Below, one piece after another: positions 24,960-37,962 of a DNA stretch of 64,000 bases (position 1 is its first letter; the number at the start of each line of letters is the position of its first letter). The stretch is from positions 37,112,983 to 37,176,982 of the forward strand of contig CM038223.1 in the NCBI GenBank assembly GCA_021442155.1, given 5' to 3'. A program made the position numbers and the translations under genes. The notes under the pieces were generated by a model. That model did not search any database and was not told the DNA's origin. It was given only the letters and a program-made list of their open reading frames with translations. Origin of the DNA: Cymbidium sinense. Its lineage: Eukaryota > Streptophyta > Magnoliopsida > Asparagales > Orchidaceae.

Positions 24960-25640
24960 TGACTAGCATCCTCATCTAGAACATTAGTGGTATTTTTGAT
25001 AAAGCATCCTCTAAGAGGATCTAGTGCCTCATCAGAAACCATGAACTCAACCTATTTGCTATCCTTGAACACCTTATTCACACAACTAGCTTTGAAAAGC
25101 TTCAAAGAAAATTCAAGAGATTTCAGATAAGGAAAAACTAGAATAATAAGAATTTTTATTTTGTAAACATTCATTTCATGTTGATCTCATTTTGGATGAC
25201 CCCGAATTATTACATACTAGAATCACTTACAACAATTATTCCATCCTAGCCACCATATTCTATGTAGCTTCATTGGATCTAGAAGATTGCATTCATCCAA
25301 TATCCATAACATTAATAGAACCTATTCTAGTTGGATAGTTGGTGGGGATTTCAATATGATCATTTGTGCCAATGAAAAGAAAGGAGGTAAAAAACCAAAT
25401 GCTACTATTTTGAATGAATTTACTGAATACATTAAGGATGCTCAACTCTTTGATGCTGGCTTTATTGGAGCTACTTTTACTTGGAATAGAGGGTGAGTTT
25501 TGAAAGATTGGATATAATATTTCTTAACACTCATTGGTTTAACATCTTCCACAACACTACTATTCAGTACCTTAATAGATCTTGTTCTGACCATGCTCCT
25601 CTCCTCTTTACTATCCACCAGCTTCAAAACCAAAAAACTA
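24960..25640 (+). pseudogene. LINE ORF2 endonuclease domain (APE-type)
   Basis: It begins at about 24960 with MTSILI, a stop where Trp is usual, then NISGIFDKASSKRI, matching the LIWNIRG start of plant L1 ORF2. LFAILEH (about 25055) carries the catalytic Glu. The open piece at 25287-25496 has VGGDFNMI (catalytic Asp and Asn) and GFIGATFTWNRG. After a frameshift, 25493-25714 reads SFERLDIIFLNTHWFN and ends with the SDHAPLLFTI signature (catalytic Asp-His). All main active-site motifs remain readable although the frame is broken. The enzyme nicks target DNA to prime reverse transcription. Confidence 0.88.
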
Positions 25641-25757
25641 GCCTTTTAGAATTAGAACATGTGGACAAAATAAGAGATGTTCACTTATTGTCTTCAGGAT
25701 GCTTAGAAGTCTAATATTGCTGACCCTTGGATAAGGCTATGGAATCTCCATAAAAAC

Positions 25758-26093
25758 TTGATAAATGCACTAAAACATTGGAATTGGAATGTGTTTGGTG
25801 ATATTCACCAATTGGTGAGTAACCAAGATCTCAAAGTTCCTGATTTAAAATTGAAGCACATTGGGAACTCTTCACCCCTCACTAAAAATGATCTTCAAGA
25901 ATCCAAAATTAAGTTAAAGCTTTTAATTACTATGGAGGAGGATATTCTAGCTCAAAAAGATGCCACTATAAATCTAAAGGAAGGAGATATAAATACAAGG
26001 TACTACCATGCTTGCATTAAACATAAAAAAGAAACCAAGGCTATAACCAAAATCAAATCAAATAAAAATTGGCTGATCACAAGGATGACATAG
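25758..26093 (+). pseudogene. LINE ORF2 linker between endonuclease and RT
   Basis: A 111-codon open stretch reading ALKHWNWNVFGDIHQLVSNQ at its start and ending with LAQKDATINLKEGDINTRYY followed by a His and a Lys-rich stretch. The pattern W.N..VFG.I...... and then A...W...GD.NT..FH is the usual plant L1 linker just upstream of RT. In-frame stop at 26093. Confidence 0.78.
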
Positions 26094-26229
26094 TCTGTGA
26101 TGGTATAAACTACCTCAAAAGAATTTTTCAAGCATAGCAAGTGAATCTTGATTCCTTCAAGGAGGACCTCTTTAAGTCTCATAGCTTGGGGATCGATCTG
26201 CTTAATCTTACTCAACTTCATCTAAAAAT

Positions 26230-27320
26230 TAAAATTTGGGATGTCTCAGCTCATTAAACAGGTCTAAAGTAGTAGGCCCTAATGGTTTTATTGCACACTT
26301 TTATCAATTCTATTGTAACTAGATTAAGGATGATATCATAGCTATCATTCAAGCCTTCTTCAATGGCAAGGACATCCACAAATTCTTCAGCTCTACTACT
26401 CTCACCCTCATTTCCAAGGATATTAATAAATTTTATTGGGATGGTTTTATTCTTATTAACTTATCAAATGTTATCAGTAAGATCATCAACAAAATCCTAA
26501 CCATCAGAATTCAACCCATTCTTCCATTGCTCATCCTTCTAAATCAAACTGCTTATGTGAAAGGTAGAAATATTGCTAAAAATATCTTGTTGGCCCATGA
26601 GCTAGTCCTACACATTGATAAAAAATTGAAGGGAGGTGTTGGGGTGGGGGTGTTACAGGGTGGTGGAACATAATCATCAAACTTGACACCAGGAAGGCTT
26701 TTGGCACTATAAATTGGTCCTTTATCTTGGCCAATCTTTAAGCAAGAGGATTCTTCAATGATTTATGCTCTCTCATCCCAAGAGTGTTATCCAACAACCA
26801 CTATTATCTTCTCATTAATGATGAATCACATGGGTTCTTTCAAGCCTTTAGAGGAATCAAACATTGTGACCCTCTCTCATCTAATATCTTCATCCTTGCC
26901 ATTGACTAACTTTCCATAATGATTGAAGATGCACACTCTAAAAGGAATGTATTAAGATACCACAATAAAAGCAAAGCCAAGGTAAGACATCTTGAATTTG
27001 CATATAATTTTATTCTTTTTTGTAATGGATCTAAAAGTTCCATCAAATGCATCAAGAGAATCTTGGATAAATTTGAATCCATCTCTCGACTGACCTTCAA
27101 CAATGCCAAATGCCTTTTTATTAAAGGAAAATTCTGTAGCTCTGAAAAAATTTAAATCAAAGATACTATAGGTTTCACTCCTCAACTTCCTCTTCAATGT
27201 CTTGGAGTCCAAATCTTCAAAGGTAAATCCAAGGCTTGCTATTTTTATGGGATGATCAACAAAATTAAGAATAAAGTATCCTCTTGGAATAATTCCTTTT
27301 TTATCTACTAGTGGTAGAAT
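26230..27320 (+). pseudogene. LINE ORF2 reverse transcriptase
   Basis: Copies LINE RNA into DNA at the nicked target. From about 26270 the plus-strand frames read VVGPNGFIAHFYQFY, then FSSTTLTLISKD (about 26390), then INLSNVISKIINKILTIRIQ and PILPLLILLNQTAYVKGRNI with AKNILLAHELV (to about 26610). After frameshifts, 26970-27110 reads HLEFAYNFILFCNGSKSSIK and FESISRLTFNNAKC. The catalytic FADD box is reduced to FAYN, so both catalytic Asp residues are lost. LQCLGVQIFKGKSKACYFYG at about 27195-27255 is the conserved post-RT block. A G-rich run near 26640-26660 (GGGGTGGGGGTG) interrupts one conserved region. Confidence 0.87.
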
Positions 27321-28026
27321 CTCACTGCTTCAAAGCATTCTTGGTTTTATTTCACTTTTCATATTATAAACCATAAGTATTCCAACCATTGTACAAAAGA
27401 AAATTGAAAGAATTTTCAATAGGTTTCTGTAGAGTGGTCACAAAAGGTCGGTTCATTGGCTTAGCTGGAAGAAAATCTATAAGCCAAAATCTGATGATGG
27501 TCTGAGGTTTAGATCCATTTCTAAAACCTTCACTATCAACCAAATAAATCTATGGATTAAGCTTAGGAAAAATGATTCTCTTTGAACCAATTACCTTCAC
27601 AATAAATACTATAAAAATAGATCCTTCCATGGTGCCACCAAAGCAGTTGGACACCAATCACTGGAAACTCTTGTTAAAGCATGAAGATGTTGACGAGGAC
27701 CAAAATTTTTGGTATCTGGAAGCAGGGTATTTTAGCTTTGTCTATGACCAATTGCTTCCATCTGGTATTATATCTAAACATTTTTCTTTCCCCATCTCTC
27801 ACTCTCATATCGTCTCAGAGTTTTGGGAGGAACACAAGTGGAACTTACCTAAGCTAAAGAGCCATCTCATTGATGGTATTATCAAATGAAATTAGTAGGA
27901 TCCCAACCTGCGTTGATGAACTTGATGTGCTCTTTATAAAATTCCACAAGGGAACTTCTTCCATCTCTAAAAGTTTATTAACTTGCATGAGACCACCCCA
28001 AATAGATTCAATAAAATTGCCTACTT

Positions 28027-28296
28027 TTGGAGTCCTACCATAAAACTAAGCATTTCTTTCCTTTGCTGGAGAGCATGCATTCCCTCCTTCCTACAAATGA
28101 TATATTGAAGCTAAAAGGTTTAAGATTGGCATCCATCTATTGTCTATGCAAACTTGAAGAAGAGAGCATTCAACATTTGTTCATTACCTTCAAAACTAGT
28201 TACTCAATATGGATGAATCTCCAAGCCACATATAAGATTGTACCTTTTTATTATGAAGCACTAAAGAACTCTTTAAAACATTGGAAAAACTTTTAG
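28027..28296 (+). pseudogene. LINE ORF2 zf-RVT domain
   Basis: A 90-codon open segment reading KTKHFFPLLESMHSLLPTND and then LRLASIYCLCKLEEESIQHL followed by Phe. This is the zinc-binding region found after RT in plant L1 ORF2, with the Cys-x-Cys pair and Gln-His preserved; the last Cys is not apparent. It lies between RT and RNase H, as expected. Confidence 0.8.
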
Positions 28297-28509
28297 AAGC
28301 ACAAATCTGATTCAACGCATGTATTTCCTCTCATTATTTTCTTTTTTTGGATGGCTAGAAACACAATTAAACATGAAGGCAAGGATCTCAACCCAAAGTT
28401 GATTTTATCTCACATTGAAAGCCATATATCCAAAATATTTGAAACTCAACTTCTCTATAATTCTCCCATTAATGCTTCTAAGGTTACTATCATACATTGG
28501 AAAAAGCAT

Positions 28510-28800
28510 GAGTAGGGATCCATCAAGATCAACATTGATGGGAGTTTCACATCTCCAACAGTGGTTGGAATTGGTGAAACTTTCAAGGATTGTCAAGGAA
28601 ACTGCATTTATAACTTATACTCTCCAACATTAGCTGATAATGCCATTTATGCTGAAACCCAGGCTTGCCTCACTACTCTCAAAAATACTACTGCCATGCA
28701 CATTACTAATTTATGGATAGAAACTGACTCCATAAACATTTGTAAATACGCTATTAAGGAATTTCTTCCTCCTTGTTATCTTACTTATATTATTAGATAG
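28510..28800 (+). pseudogene. LINE ORF2 C-terminal RNase H
   Basis: Frame from about 28521 reads IKINIDGSFTSPTVVGIGET, then NAIYAETQACLTTLKN, then NLWIETDSINICKYAI. The three acidic residues of an RNase H fold are visible (INIDGS, AETQA, IETDS). After an in-frame stop (about 28798) the expected NFRANYLAD-type ending appears as KREGNKPANYLTKLG near 28850-28890. Plant L1 elements of this type often carry this domain. The 79-codon frame at 28561-28800 is the best-preserved piece. Confidence 0.85.
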
Positions 28801-29077
28801 ATTCACCTTTTGAAATAGCCCAATAAATTTACAAATCAATCATATTAAAAGAGAAGGCAACAAACCTGCAAATTACTTAACTAAATTGGGGGCATCTCTA
28901 GAAGAGCCTCTCTTCTCATCAACTCCATTCAACATCATTGCAAATGCTCTTCATGGAGACCTCCTTGATTTGCCTTACATTAGAAGTTTCCAATTATTAT
29001 TTTCCCACCTTTTGGTTTTGTAACTCTTATCATGTATAATGGAATTTCTTTGCTTCAAGAAAAAATGATTTAATCTT

Positions 29078-29079
<2 letters not shown>

Positions 29080-29153
<74 letters not shown>
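29080..29153 (+). repeat. (AT)n microsatellite, about 74 bp, at LINE 3' end
   Basis: Uninterrupted AT repeat beginning directly after the last LINE-like bases. Together with 23442-23551 it brackets the LINE. Confidence 0.97.
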
Positions 29154-29154
<1 letters not shown>

Positions 29155-29159
29155 CATTA

Positions 29160-30110
29160 GAATTCCCTTCCTCCTCATCCCCTTCTTCAGAACTCAGTTT
29201 GCCAATCATATCCTTAAATGTATTAAAGTCTAATCCAACTTGAAGAAGTTTACCTTTTTAAACAAGATGTATTAAGCAGTACTCATGTTTTCCTCTAAAT
29301 TTTTCCTCAAGTATGTACTTGTATGTTGAGGTTTCTATAATATTTTGTAAGAAATACATTTAGAATCTTCATTGCCAGCATCTTTTCACTGACTCTTTAA
29401 AGCTCACCCATCTATGAGAAATTTCTCTTCTCTAAAGTATCAACCTTTAAATGAAGAGTTTCAGCCATGCTTGAACTTAAAAGTAAGTGTTGTCTTCAAG
29501 TCAGTTATTTTCTTATCATACAGCTCCATATCACCCTTCTACTGATCAATAATTTCTTGAACAACAAGAATTTTTCCTTCAATCTAATTGAAGCACTTCA
29601 TAAGATTGTTCTTCTATTGCTTGATCTTTTTAACATAACAATGTTTAACATATGTTAATTTCAAAATTTCTTTCTTATTATTCTTGATTATCACTGTAAG
29701 TCTAACAACTTCATTTATTTATCTTTAATGAAAGGGAAACTTGATATGTGCTCTACCAAGCATGCCTTGACTTAGAATGAGTGACATGTGGTAGTTATTT
29801 AGGTCAATCTCACTTTAAGCTTTAGCATAAAGCTAAAAGTAGATAGTTAGACCTAGTTCAAAGGCATGAGGATATGAGGTGATGTTCAAATCATGCTCAT
29901 TTAATGATTAATCATTTATGTATACTTCTTTATTTAAGTAAAACTTAAAAATCTTTATATTTTTAGAGGTAGACAACTAAATTTTAGTGGGAAACTTCTC
30001 GACATTATCTACTTCTAAAATAGGAGGAACCTTAGGCATGGTTGTAGATTTTATTCTTTTTATTGGAGGTCAGCACCTTCAGATGACTCGTAATTGTCTT
30101 GCCTTTATTA
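29160..30110 (-). pseudogene. Decayed coding region of unknown identity
   Basis: On the minus strand a frame can be followed across a few stops. It includes LNEHDLNITSYPHAFELGLT (about 29905-29845), a Lys/Leu-rich helical stretch (about 29640-29460) and a C-terminal acidic tail, KLSSEEGDEEEGNS (about 29200-29160). The acidic tail and lysine-rich helix recall the end of the plant transposon protein at 46320, but no domain motif is convincing and I do not assign it. Codon quality is degraded. It could be a relic of an extra retrotransposon ORF or of a host gene fragment. Confidence 0.35.
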
Positions 30111-31740
30111 TCTCAAGGCTCCAACTCTTGCCTACTTGTTTGGTTTGAAAGAAGAGGTATCACCCTCTTTATTCTTGTTACTTCTCTACTCTCCTTAATT
30201 TTTAACAGAACTTCAGTGTTAGTTATTGAAAATAGAAAAAGGAATTCACCCTTGCCGAGGAGGATCTTCTCGAGGATTTCTCTCCTATAATTTTTTTCCC
30301 TAGAAGATGAATTACAAACATTTTATTTGAAATTTAAAATTAAATTACAACAAAATAAAAAGATTTCAAAAAAATTTACTATGGGATTTATAGTAGTAGA
30401 GCAAATTGGTCTTCCAAAGGAGTAAGGAAATCTCTTTACTCTTTGAGCTTCCTTAGTAAGCTTTTTCTCTATTACAAAGTCAAATCCTCTTTCTCTTATT
30501 AACAATGGTTGAATGTTTAGAGAATTGTTTAATGAGTTTTTTCTTTAATTATTATTAAAACTTATTTCTGTAAGGCAAGTTATAAAAAATTAAGATATAT
30601 GAAGAGTAGAATTTTAGCAAAGCAGATGAATTGAGAATACTAATAGTTTAAGTTTCAACTCATGAAGCTTCATTTTAATCTTTCCCCATCTCCAGACACT
30701 CTCTAAATATGTAATGGCTCCAAAATCTAGAGGGGTAGGACCATTAGCATCATTGATTTTAGCTATGAAAAAAGAATAGGTTAATTAGTACTCAAGGAAC
30801 TTGGAATTTATAATAAATATAATTAAAATATTTTGATATGAAGTAGCGAGTTCACATATTAGTTAGCAACTTCCTAATGAAGTCATTTTTCATAAGCTCC
30901 TCAACTTTCAGGCTTGTTTTCTTAAAATGGAGAGCCTCACTTCCTTAATTGGGGTGAGCATGTGGAGAGACACTATGTCACCCAGGAATAGCTATAGCAT
31001 GGTCCACACTTGCCATTGACCTTAGTAACTCACATATAAAATTGGTTTTTCCATTTTTGACTTTATTCTCCAAGCCCCACTATATGAATCCCCATGATAT
31101 AGAATATAATTAGTCCATTACAATATGCATTAATAGTTAACAAGTGTTTAAAGAGGCTCAATAACTAGTAAATATTATTTTGGAGCATGTAAAGGATTAT
31201 TGAAATCAAGCTTGCAAATAAGTTTAGCATTACTTACACTAGAATTACCTCATAAAAATTGAAGACATCTACATGTTTGGTGTTTAGTGAAAGATAGAGA
31301 ACTAGTTAAAATGTGTCCTTGTAATACCAAATGTCATCATAATATAGATTATTCAACTTCTCACTCACCTTTGTCAAGTGGAACTCTATGCTATTATCAA
31401 ACACATATTTTGCTTAGATGTAGTCCAAGTTATGTGTTCATGCTAATAAAAAAAAAATCTTTACCTTGCTGTAATTGTTGAATGTAGAAGCCATTTTTTC
31501 TTAAGGGGAAAGTTGAAGAAAAGAAGAATAAAATACTCACAATTTTGGAAGAATAGGAAGGTTAAGTCATAAAAAACTCTAAAGTACTTAGAGATAATGA
31601 AAGTGATAAGTGTTAAATTTATGAAAATTTCATGAGATTATACTACTTCTATCATGTGTTATTCTATTAAAATGTTTTTATTTTATGAAATTTCTATGTT
31701 GTAATAAGGAAATTATAAAAAAAATGAAGAAAGAAGAAAT
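30111..31740. other. Unassigned AT-rich DNA
   Basis: Several short frames (30099-30290 +, 30323-30505 -, 31287-31481 +) without recognised motifs. No similarity to the LTR family or LINE could be seen. Possibly the upstream part of the decayed minus-strand coding region. Confidence 0.3.
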
Positions 31741-32782
31741 TTTGGCCTAACACCTAGGCTTTATAAACGCAATGTTGCGATGCTATAATTGGCCTAAATT
31801 AGGCATTTTACAATAAAAGGTAGTACTTAGGCGATATTAGCAGCATCACTGTACAATATTAGACTCATTTTAGGGCAGTTTTACAACAAACTCAACACCT
31901 AGACACTGTACTAGAAGAAAAATATGAGGAAAAAATAGCAAGCATAGCACTACAATGTCGGATCAGCATCATTGCAATGCCACTTATTGCACCATAGTGC
32001 TACATCAACAATGCCATAGCGCTATGGACCTATAGAGTAGTTTTGTGATGTTTCAATGATAGTTTTGAGCAATTTTTGAAGCAATTATAGTGGAGTTCTA
32101 GAAAACTGACTAGGGCTATATCTAGGCTATAAATAGGGTTCATATCTAAGGCAAAAATGATCTTTTTTTTAGAATTTTTTTTCTTTTTTCTTGGAAAGAG
32201 GGTGTGTCAGAGTGTGTGTGTTCTTGTGAAACACTTGGAGAGTGATACTCCAATTGCTTTAAGAGTGTGTAAAGGTAGTGTGAAAGAGCATTTTCTTAAG
32301 TAAGAGGTAGAGGAGGACATCAACAACCAAGGACTTTTAGCGATGGATGCTAGATATTTCCATGAGGAAGCAAGAGAGGATTGCAAACAGTAGAGTTAGA
32401 GTGTGCCCTTTTCTTTCTTCTTTGGTTATCCTACATCCTATTTTACTATGTTTAATATGATTTCCATCTTTCTCTCTATTGTGAGGCACTAATCTATAAA
32501 GTGCTCTGAATATATAAGAACTTTTGAGATATTTGTATTCTATAAAACGTTGTTTGTATACTAATATAAGAAAAATAGTTGTGCTTTCAATGATAATGTG
32601 ATTTACCTTTTTTTATGCTTCATTTACTTGTAATCTAGCCAATTATAATATTAAAAGTAAATGTGATCTAGAGATATCGATGGAACCATAAAAGAGCAAG
32701 TAGGGAAAAAGAAAACAAATATACTAAATAATCAATAATGTGTTAGATAGGTTGGGGTAACTACATAGACGTTAAATTTATG
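31741..32782. repeat. GCAC/GTGC-rich patch and spacer before an LTR
   Basis: 31741-32060 contains the same complementary short words seen elsewhere (for example GCCATAGCGCTATGG near 32010, a self-complementary run). 32160-32640 includes a T-rich tract and a GTGTGTGTG stretch and has no coding signal. The LTR start follows at 32783. Confidence 0.45.
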
Positions 32783-35700
32783 TGTTGACCTCATTTTTGG
32801 ATAAGGTTAACAACATCTCCAATCCTAATAATTAAGACACCTAATCTTAGATTAGAAGCCTCTTGATTAAGCACTTAGGACACTACTATACTTTGTGACC
32901 TTGTGAATTCTTCTAGAATTTGACCTAACCAAATAGAATTAGTTAAACACAAACAAAACTCAAATTTAAATAAATAATCAAATCAAACACATTTTAATTA
33001 AAATCCAAAATTCAATTGAGCTTAGATTAAGTAATTAGGCTGATCAACCAAATTAAACTACGTAAGCTCTAAATTAGCTAAGCCTAAAGAAATTTGAATA
33101 AAATCAAAATAAACTGAAATCAAATAAAAAAACATAGAATTAATCTATGAACAAAAATGGACCAAGAAATAAATCTAAAAGAGATTCAAGATGGTCAATA
33201 GTGTCATTTGACCCAAAATTGACCTATGTGGATCCCACTAGGTCAAAACATAAACCCATCAAATTCAACCAAAATTAGGACATTTTAAGGACTTATAGTG
33301 ATAAAATGAATATGTTTAAAGATGAATCTAAATAAATCTAAAATCGATAAGGCCTCGAATGGGCTAATTCGATCACTTGATCTAAATAAACTAAAAAGAA
33401 CCATACTAAAACTAAAATCCAAAGTAAATTAAAATTATTCCAAATAAAATACCCAAAATCATTTAAAATTAATATTAAATAATTCAATCAATCATTGGGT
33501 TTAATTTGACAAATTTGGTCATTTGACCCAAATAAGTCCAACTTAACCCATTAAGCCTATCTGGGTCAAATGGGTCAAAATTAAAATCAACTTCAAACTA
33601 AATGAAATTAATTGCTCCAGATCATTCCATGCATATGATTAAACATGATTATAGTTTAAACATATCTTAATTATAGCAAAATGGGTCATTTGACTCAATT
33701 GAACTCAATTTAACCCATTTAAAATGGGTCAAATTAAGGCAAAATCATAATCAATCCCAAATCAAATGAAATTAATCAATTGGGAAACATCATAAATGTT
33801 AAGCAAAGAAAATTGAACCTAAATCTAGACCCTAAAGTAGTTATTTAAGCTAGGAGATTCTACTTGGCCTACTTAGGCCAAAGTGGTCAATGCTTGGCTA
33901 AACCACATCAAATTCAAATAAAACTTGGATCAATTAGCCTTTAAACCATCTCATGGACAATTAAGCATAATTACAACTTAAATATAGGGGGAAGAAAAGT
34001 CCAAAGTCACTTCATGAAGCAAATTCCAATTTTCCTTTCATTGATGAGAGGCCATCTTTGACCTCTCTTCCATGGATATCTCATGGTCAAAGAAAAAAGG
34101 GGAGGAAGGAGAGTTCATCTCCTCATTTCAGCTATCCCCATAAATTCCTGAGGTGAAGATGGATCAAGCTGACTCTTTGCATGGGGTTCTCATCGCTAGT
34201 GGACAGATTCTATCATCCCAAAATCCTCCATAAATGGCTCTCGATTAGGCACCAAGAAGAAGAAAGGAAAGCTCTTCTCTTCATTCCATTAATTCCTACA
34301 CCCTCCAAGAGAGATGAGGAGCTCAACCAAGTTTTTCCTAGGCTTCCACCATCAATAACCTAAAATTTAGCCACGACTAATGGCTAGAGGCCAGCTAAAT
34401 GTGGAAACATAGGAGGAGTGATCCTCCTCCTTAATTGATCCTTACCACACATTCGAGGTGTGAAGGAAAGCATTATCGACCATTCATCTAACTCTCTCAG
34501 CAAGATGGAAAATGGTCAAACCCAATGAAGGAGCGGTGAAGCTTGGTCTCCATGGTGACCAACAGGGAGGCAATGCATTAAATTCCTCCTAGAGGTTTGT
34601 TTCAATCCAAGGAACATTTTCAAATTTAGAAATCCACTGATGATTGACACTAGCGAGGTATGGAATCACTGCCACCACCTCCCAAAATTGATCTCCATCA
34701 AAATCAAGCTGCTTCGAATGATTGCAAATTGACTCATGATCGATTTACAATCAAAATAGAGCACTTCCACCATCCAGATCGGTGGTGATTAAGCCCAAAA
34801 TGTCAATAACTCTCAGTCTTTGGCAAAAGGAAGAGGATAAAATCTCTACCATTCCAATCAGATGACTGTGATTTAGAAATAGAATTTGATTAAAACCCCT
34901 TAAGAAAAGCAAGATTTAATCTAGACCATTCAATCCATGATCAGATGGTCTAAATTAATCCTGCATGACACCACCCTTTAATGCAAGATCCATGTGGATT
35001 CCATATGGGATATCATGTGTTGCAGCATGCAAAGCAATGCCACATCAGCATAGCACTTAGGTATAAATAGAAAAATTCAATTTTCTAGATTTAAAAAATG
35101 TAAAAAAAACCAGAAACTTCAAAATTTTATAAAAAGAAAACTCTACTAAACAAAATATAAATAAAGGCTCTATAATTCATCTCATTGAGAAGAATCCATT
35201 AAATCCGAAATCTCAAACTTTTATTAGGTATTTTTGGGTTAATTTATGTTTAATTGAAAATAATTAGATTTAAATTAGATCTAAATTATCAATCCAATTA
35301 AACTGAAACTTTGAGGAATTAAAATTGATGGCAAAACAAACCTTAGATTAAAATTTGAGAATTTTTTGATGATCAAATTAAAAGATTCAAAATTTTCAAC
35401 ATTAAAGTCTTATTTTAATGAAATAAATTAATAATAAATTAAAAAAATCATAGAAAGAATGGAATTAATCTCAAACATCATAATACACATTGATGAACCC
35501 AAGAAGAATATTAAAACTCTCTTGAACTTTATAAGCCCCAAAATGACTTAATTATAAAATTAAATGAATTAATTAATTCAAATAATTAACCTGATTTTAA
35601 AAAAAAATCATAATAAATCAACCTAAACTTCAAAAATTCTAAATAAACCCTCTATTGATTCATCTTCTATAGGGGAATTAATTTAGGCAAAATTTAGGTT

Positions 35701-37962
35701 TTATTAAAATAATTTAAACTTTATTAAATATCTAATCTCTAGGTGTGAAACTTTATTAAGAATCTAGTCCTAAAATTCGTATCTAATTAGTATAAAACTT
35801 TATGAAAATTAAATTGGCAAAGCGCCACCCCACTTTCCATAAACATTTTAAAGCCAAATAACTTTTAGATTAGAAGTTGTAGAATTTTCAATCTCTAGAT
35901 TAATTTAAATTAAATAGTAACTTTAAAAATTGCAATGATTAGAAACTTTTATAAAATCAACTTAAAACTCTTTCATTAACATTATAACATCTAAGAAATA
36001 TTTCTTAACCTTATAAAATTAAAGAATCCTAAGAATCATATACTTAGGCGATAAACATTACTTAAAAGCATAAAATTGGTTGAACCTTAAAGCTTAAATT
36101 AGAAAATAAAAAATGAATTAATAAATTTTAGTCAAATGAACTAGTCAAACTAAGTCAAACAAATTAAATCAAATCAATTGAAGCAACTAAGTAAAGATCA
36201 AATTAAATCAAATAATCAAAAAAATAACTAAATCCAACAAACCAAGTGATCAAACTTTTAATTAAAAATTAATTAAAAGATCACATTAAGTTCATTGTAA
36301 TCACAAGTAAATTAAATTTAAAATATTCTAATCAATCCAAACGAAGTTAAATAATAAAATCAATAAATCTAAACAATATTGAAATGATCTAATCAATACA
36401 AATTATTTAAAATGAAATCTTAAAAGTGAAACCCAAAAAGAAAGGAATTAAATATTAATTCAAAGGATATTAATTGAATTATTAAAATTCAATTAAATCA
36501 AATTAAAACTTAAATTTAATTTTAACACAAAAATAAACTTAAAAATAACATAAATTTTAAATTAATTAAATCACTTAAACTGAAACCACCAACGGTAAAT
36601 TGAATGAACTTCAAACTTGAATTAAACATAAGCTAAAATAAGGCCTAGTGTAGTCATACAATATAAGCCTCTCTTTCACACACTAGATTCCTAGGTTACT
36701 GACCCTAACCTTAGGTTAGGCCGATGATTTATGATGATTTATGATGTGAAATATTTTATTTTATTTTATGGTGTAATATTTTAGACTAGATGGCTAGGAT
36801 TATTTTCCAGCTAATCTAAATGTTAGGGGGTTCTTTTTAGGCTAACATAATTTTCTATAGGGGGTTGTGCTTAAAGGGATCACTATAATAAAAATAAAAT
36901 AAATGCAGTTTACTTATAGGTGTTATTTAAGTCCCAAAGCATAGCCTAATAAGATAAGTGGGCTTGACAAATAATTAATTCTGATCCGATATGTTTGAAA
37001 TATAAACTACTGGTGTGCTGCGTGTATTTCCTAACATCTATTTTTGCAGGGATTAAGAATTTATTTTGGAATTTTAAAATATAATTTGAGCCTAGAATTA
37101 TATTAGGATTTATGGGGTCTAGGAATAGCAAGAGCTAACTTTACCATCTAATGATCCCCTATGAAGCTCGTGGAAGTCTCTGAAGAAGGTGACGATCCTA
37201 AAAGAAGACCCTTATAGATCAAATCTTTTAGTTCTAAGCTAAGCTGTAAAAGGGTAGAGCTAAACTGCCCATTTTATTTTTTTGGGGTGTACAATGATAC
37301 TCGGCTACATTAGCTTATTTTATTAATTTAAATTAGCTTGATTTATTTTAGGGTGTGTAATAGAATGTCATGCTTCTCATAAGTTTCTCTTTATGACTGT
37401 TATGTTCTGTGATGAAGCCAGAAGCATTATTCTCTTAAGAAAACTAAATTTTCTACTATATTATATATATTGAACTCAAATATCAAATAAAAACTCATAA
37501 TCTCACTCAATTAAAGCACTAGGCCATAAACAATTTGAAATAACTAAACTTTGTGAATCATAAGAGCATATTCTTTATATTTCTTGATTTGGGTGCTTCA
37601 CCTAATGCACATAAAGAGGCATCTGACCTTAGGGTATGATCACCCTTCTTAGAAAAGTGTTCCTTCTCATTTTGATTTGGCCATAACCATTTTCTAACTA
37701 CATCTTATTTTAGTCATGAATTGCATACCCAAAGAAATTAAATAAAATTATGAGTCAAAATATATAAAAATCAAAAAAATATTACATTAGTTAGAGGCAT
37801 AACACACCAGTCATTATCTAAGGGTTAGTGAGTGAGTTTAAACTCTTAGCTTTGTTACTTAAATACATCAACCTAGTCATCTTGCATCCATAAGACTGAA
37901 ATCATGGTTTTAAAATTGCTTAAGTAGTGTTAGTTAGCAACCCCTTCAAGGCTAGAAGTAAA
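32783..37962 (+). mobile_element. Long LTR, 5' portion (5' end intact, 3' end lost)
   Basis: Opens TGTTGACCTCATTTTTGG and is collinear with the LTR at 57276 and, inverted, with the solo LTR, through the 'ggtcaaa' rich block (about 33220), the ORF-bearing higher-GC island (34000-34900), the 'gtgtaatatttta' block (36769) and the block ending 'gttagttagcaacccctt' at about 37935 (compare 51590 inverted). It lacks the last ~740 bases, including the closing block, and its TATA position has drifted (CTGTAAAAGG near 37245). At 37963 it joins a second LTR piece. The 60-codon frame at 34181-34363 is not conserved in the other copies. Confidence 0.83.
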
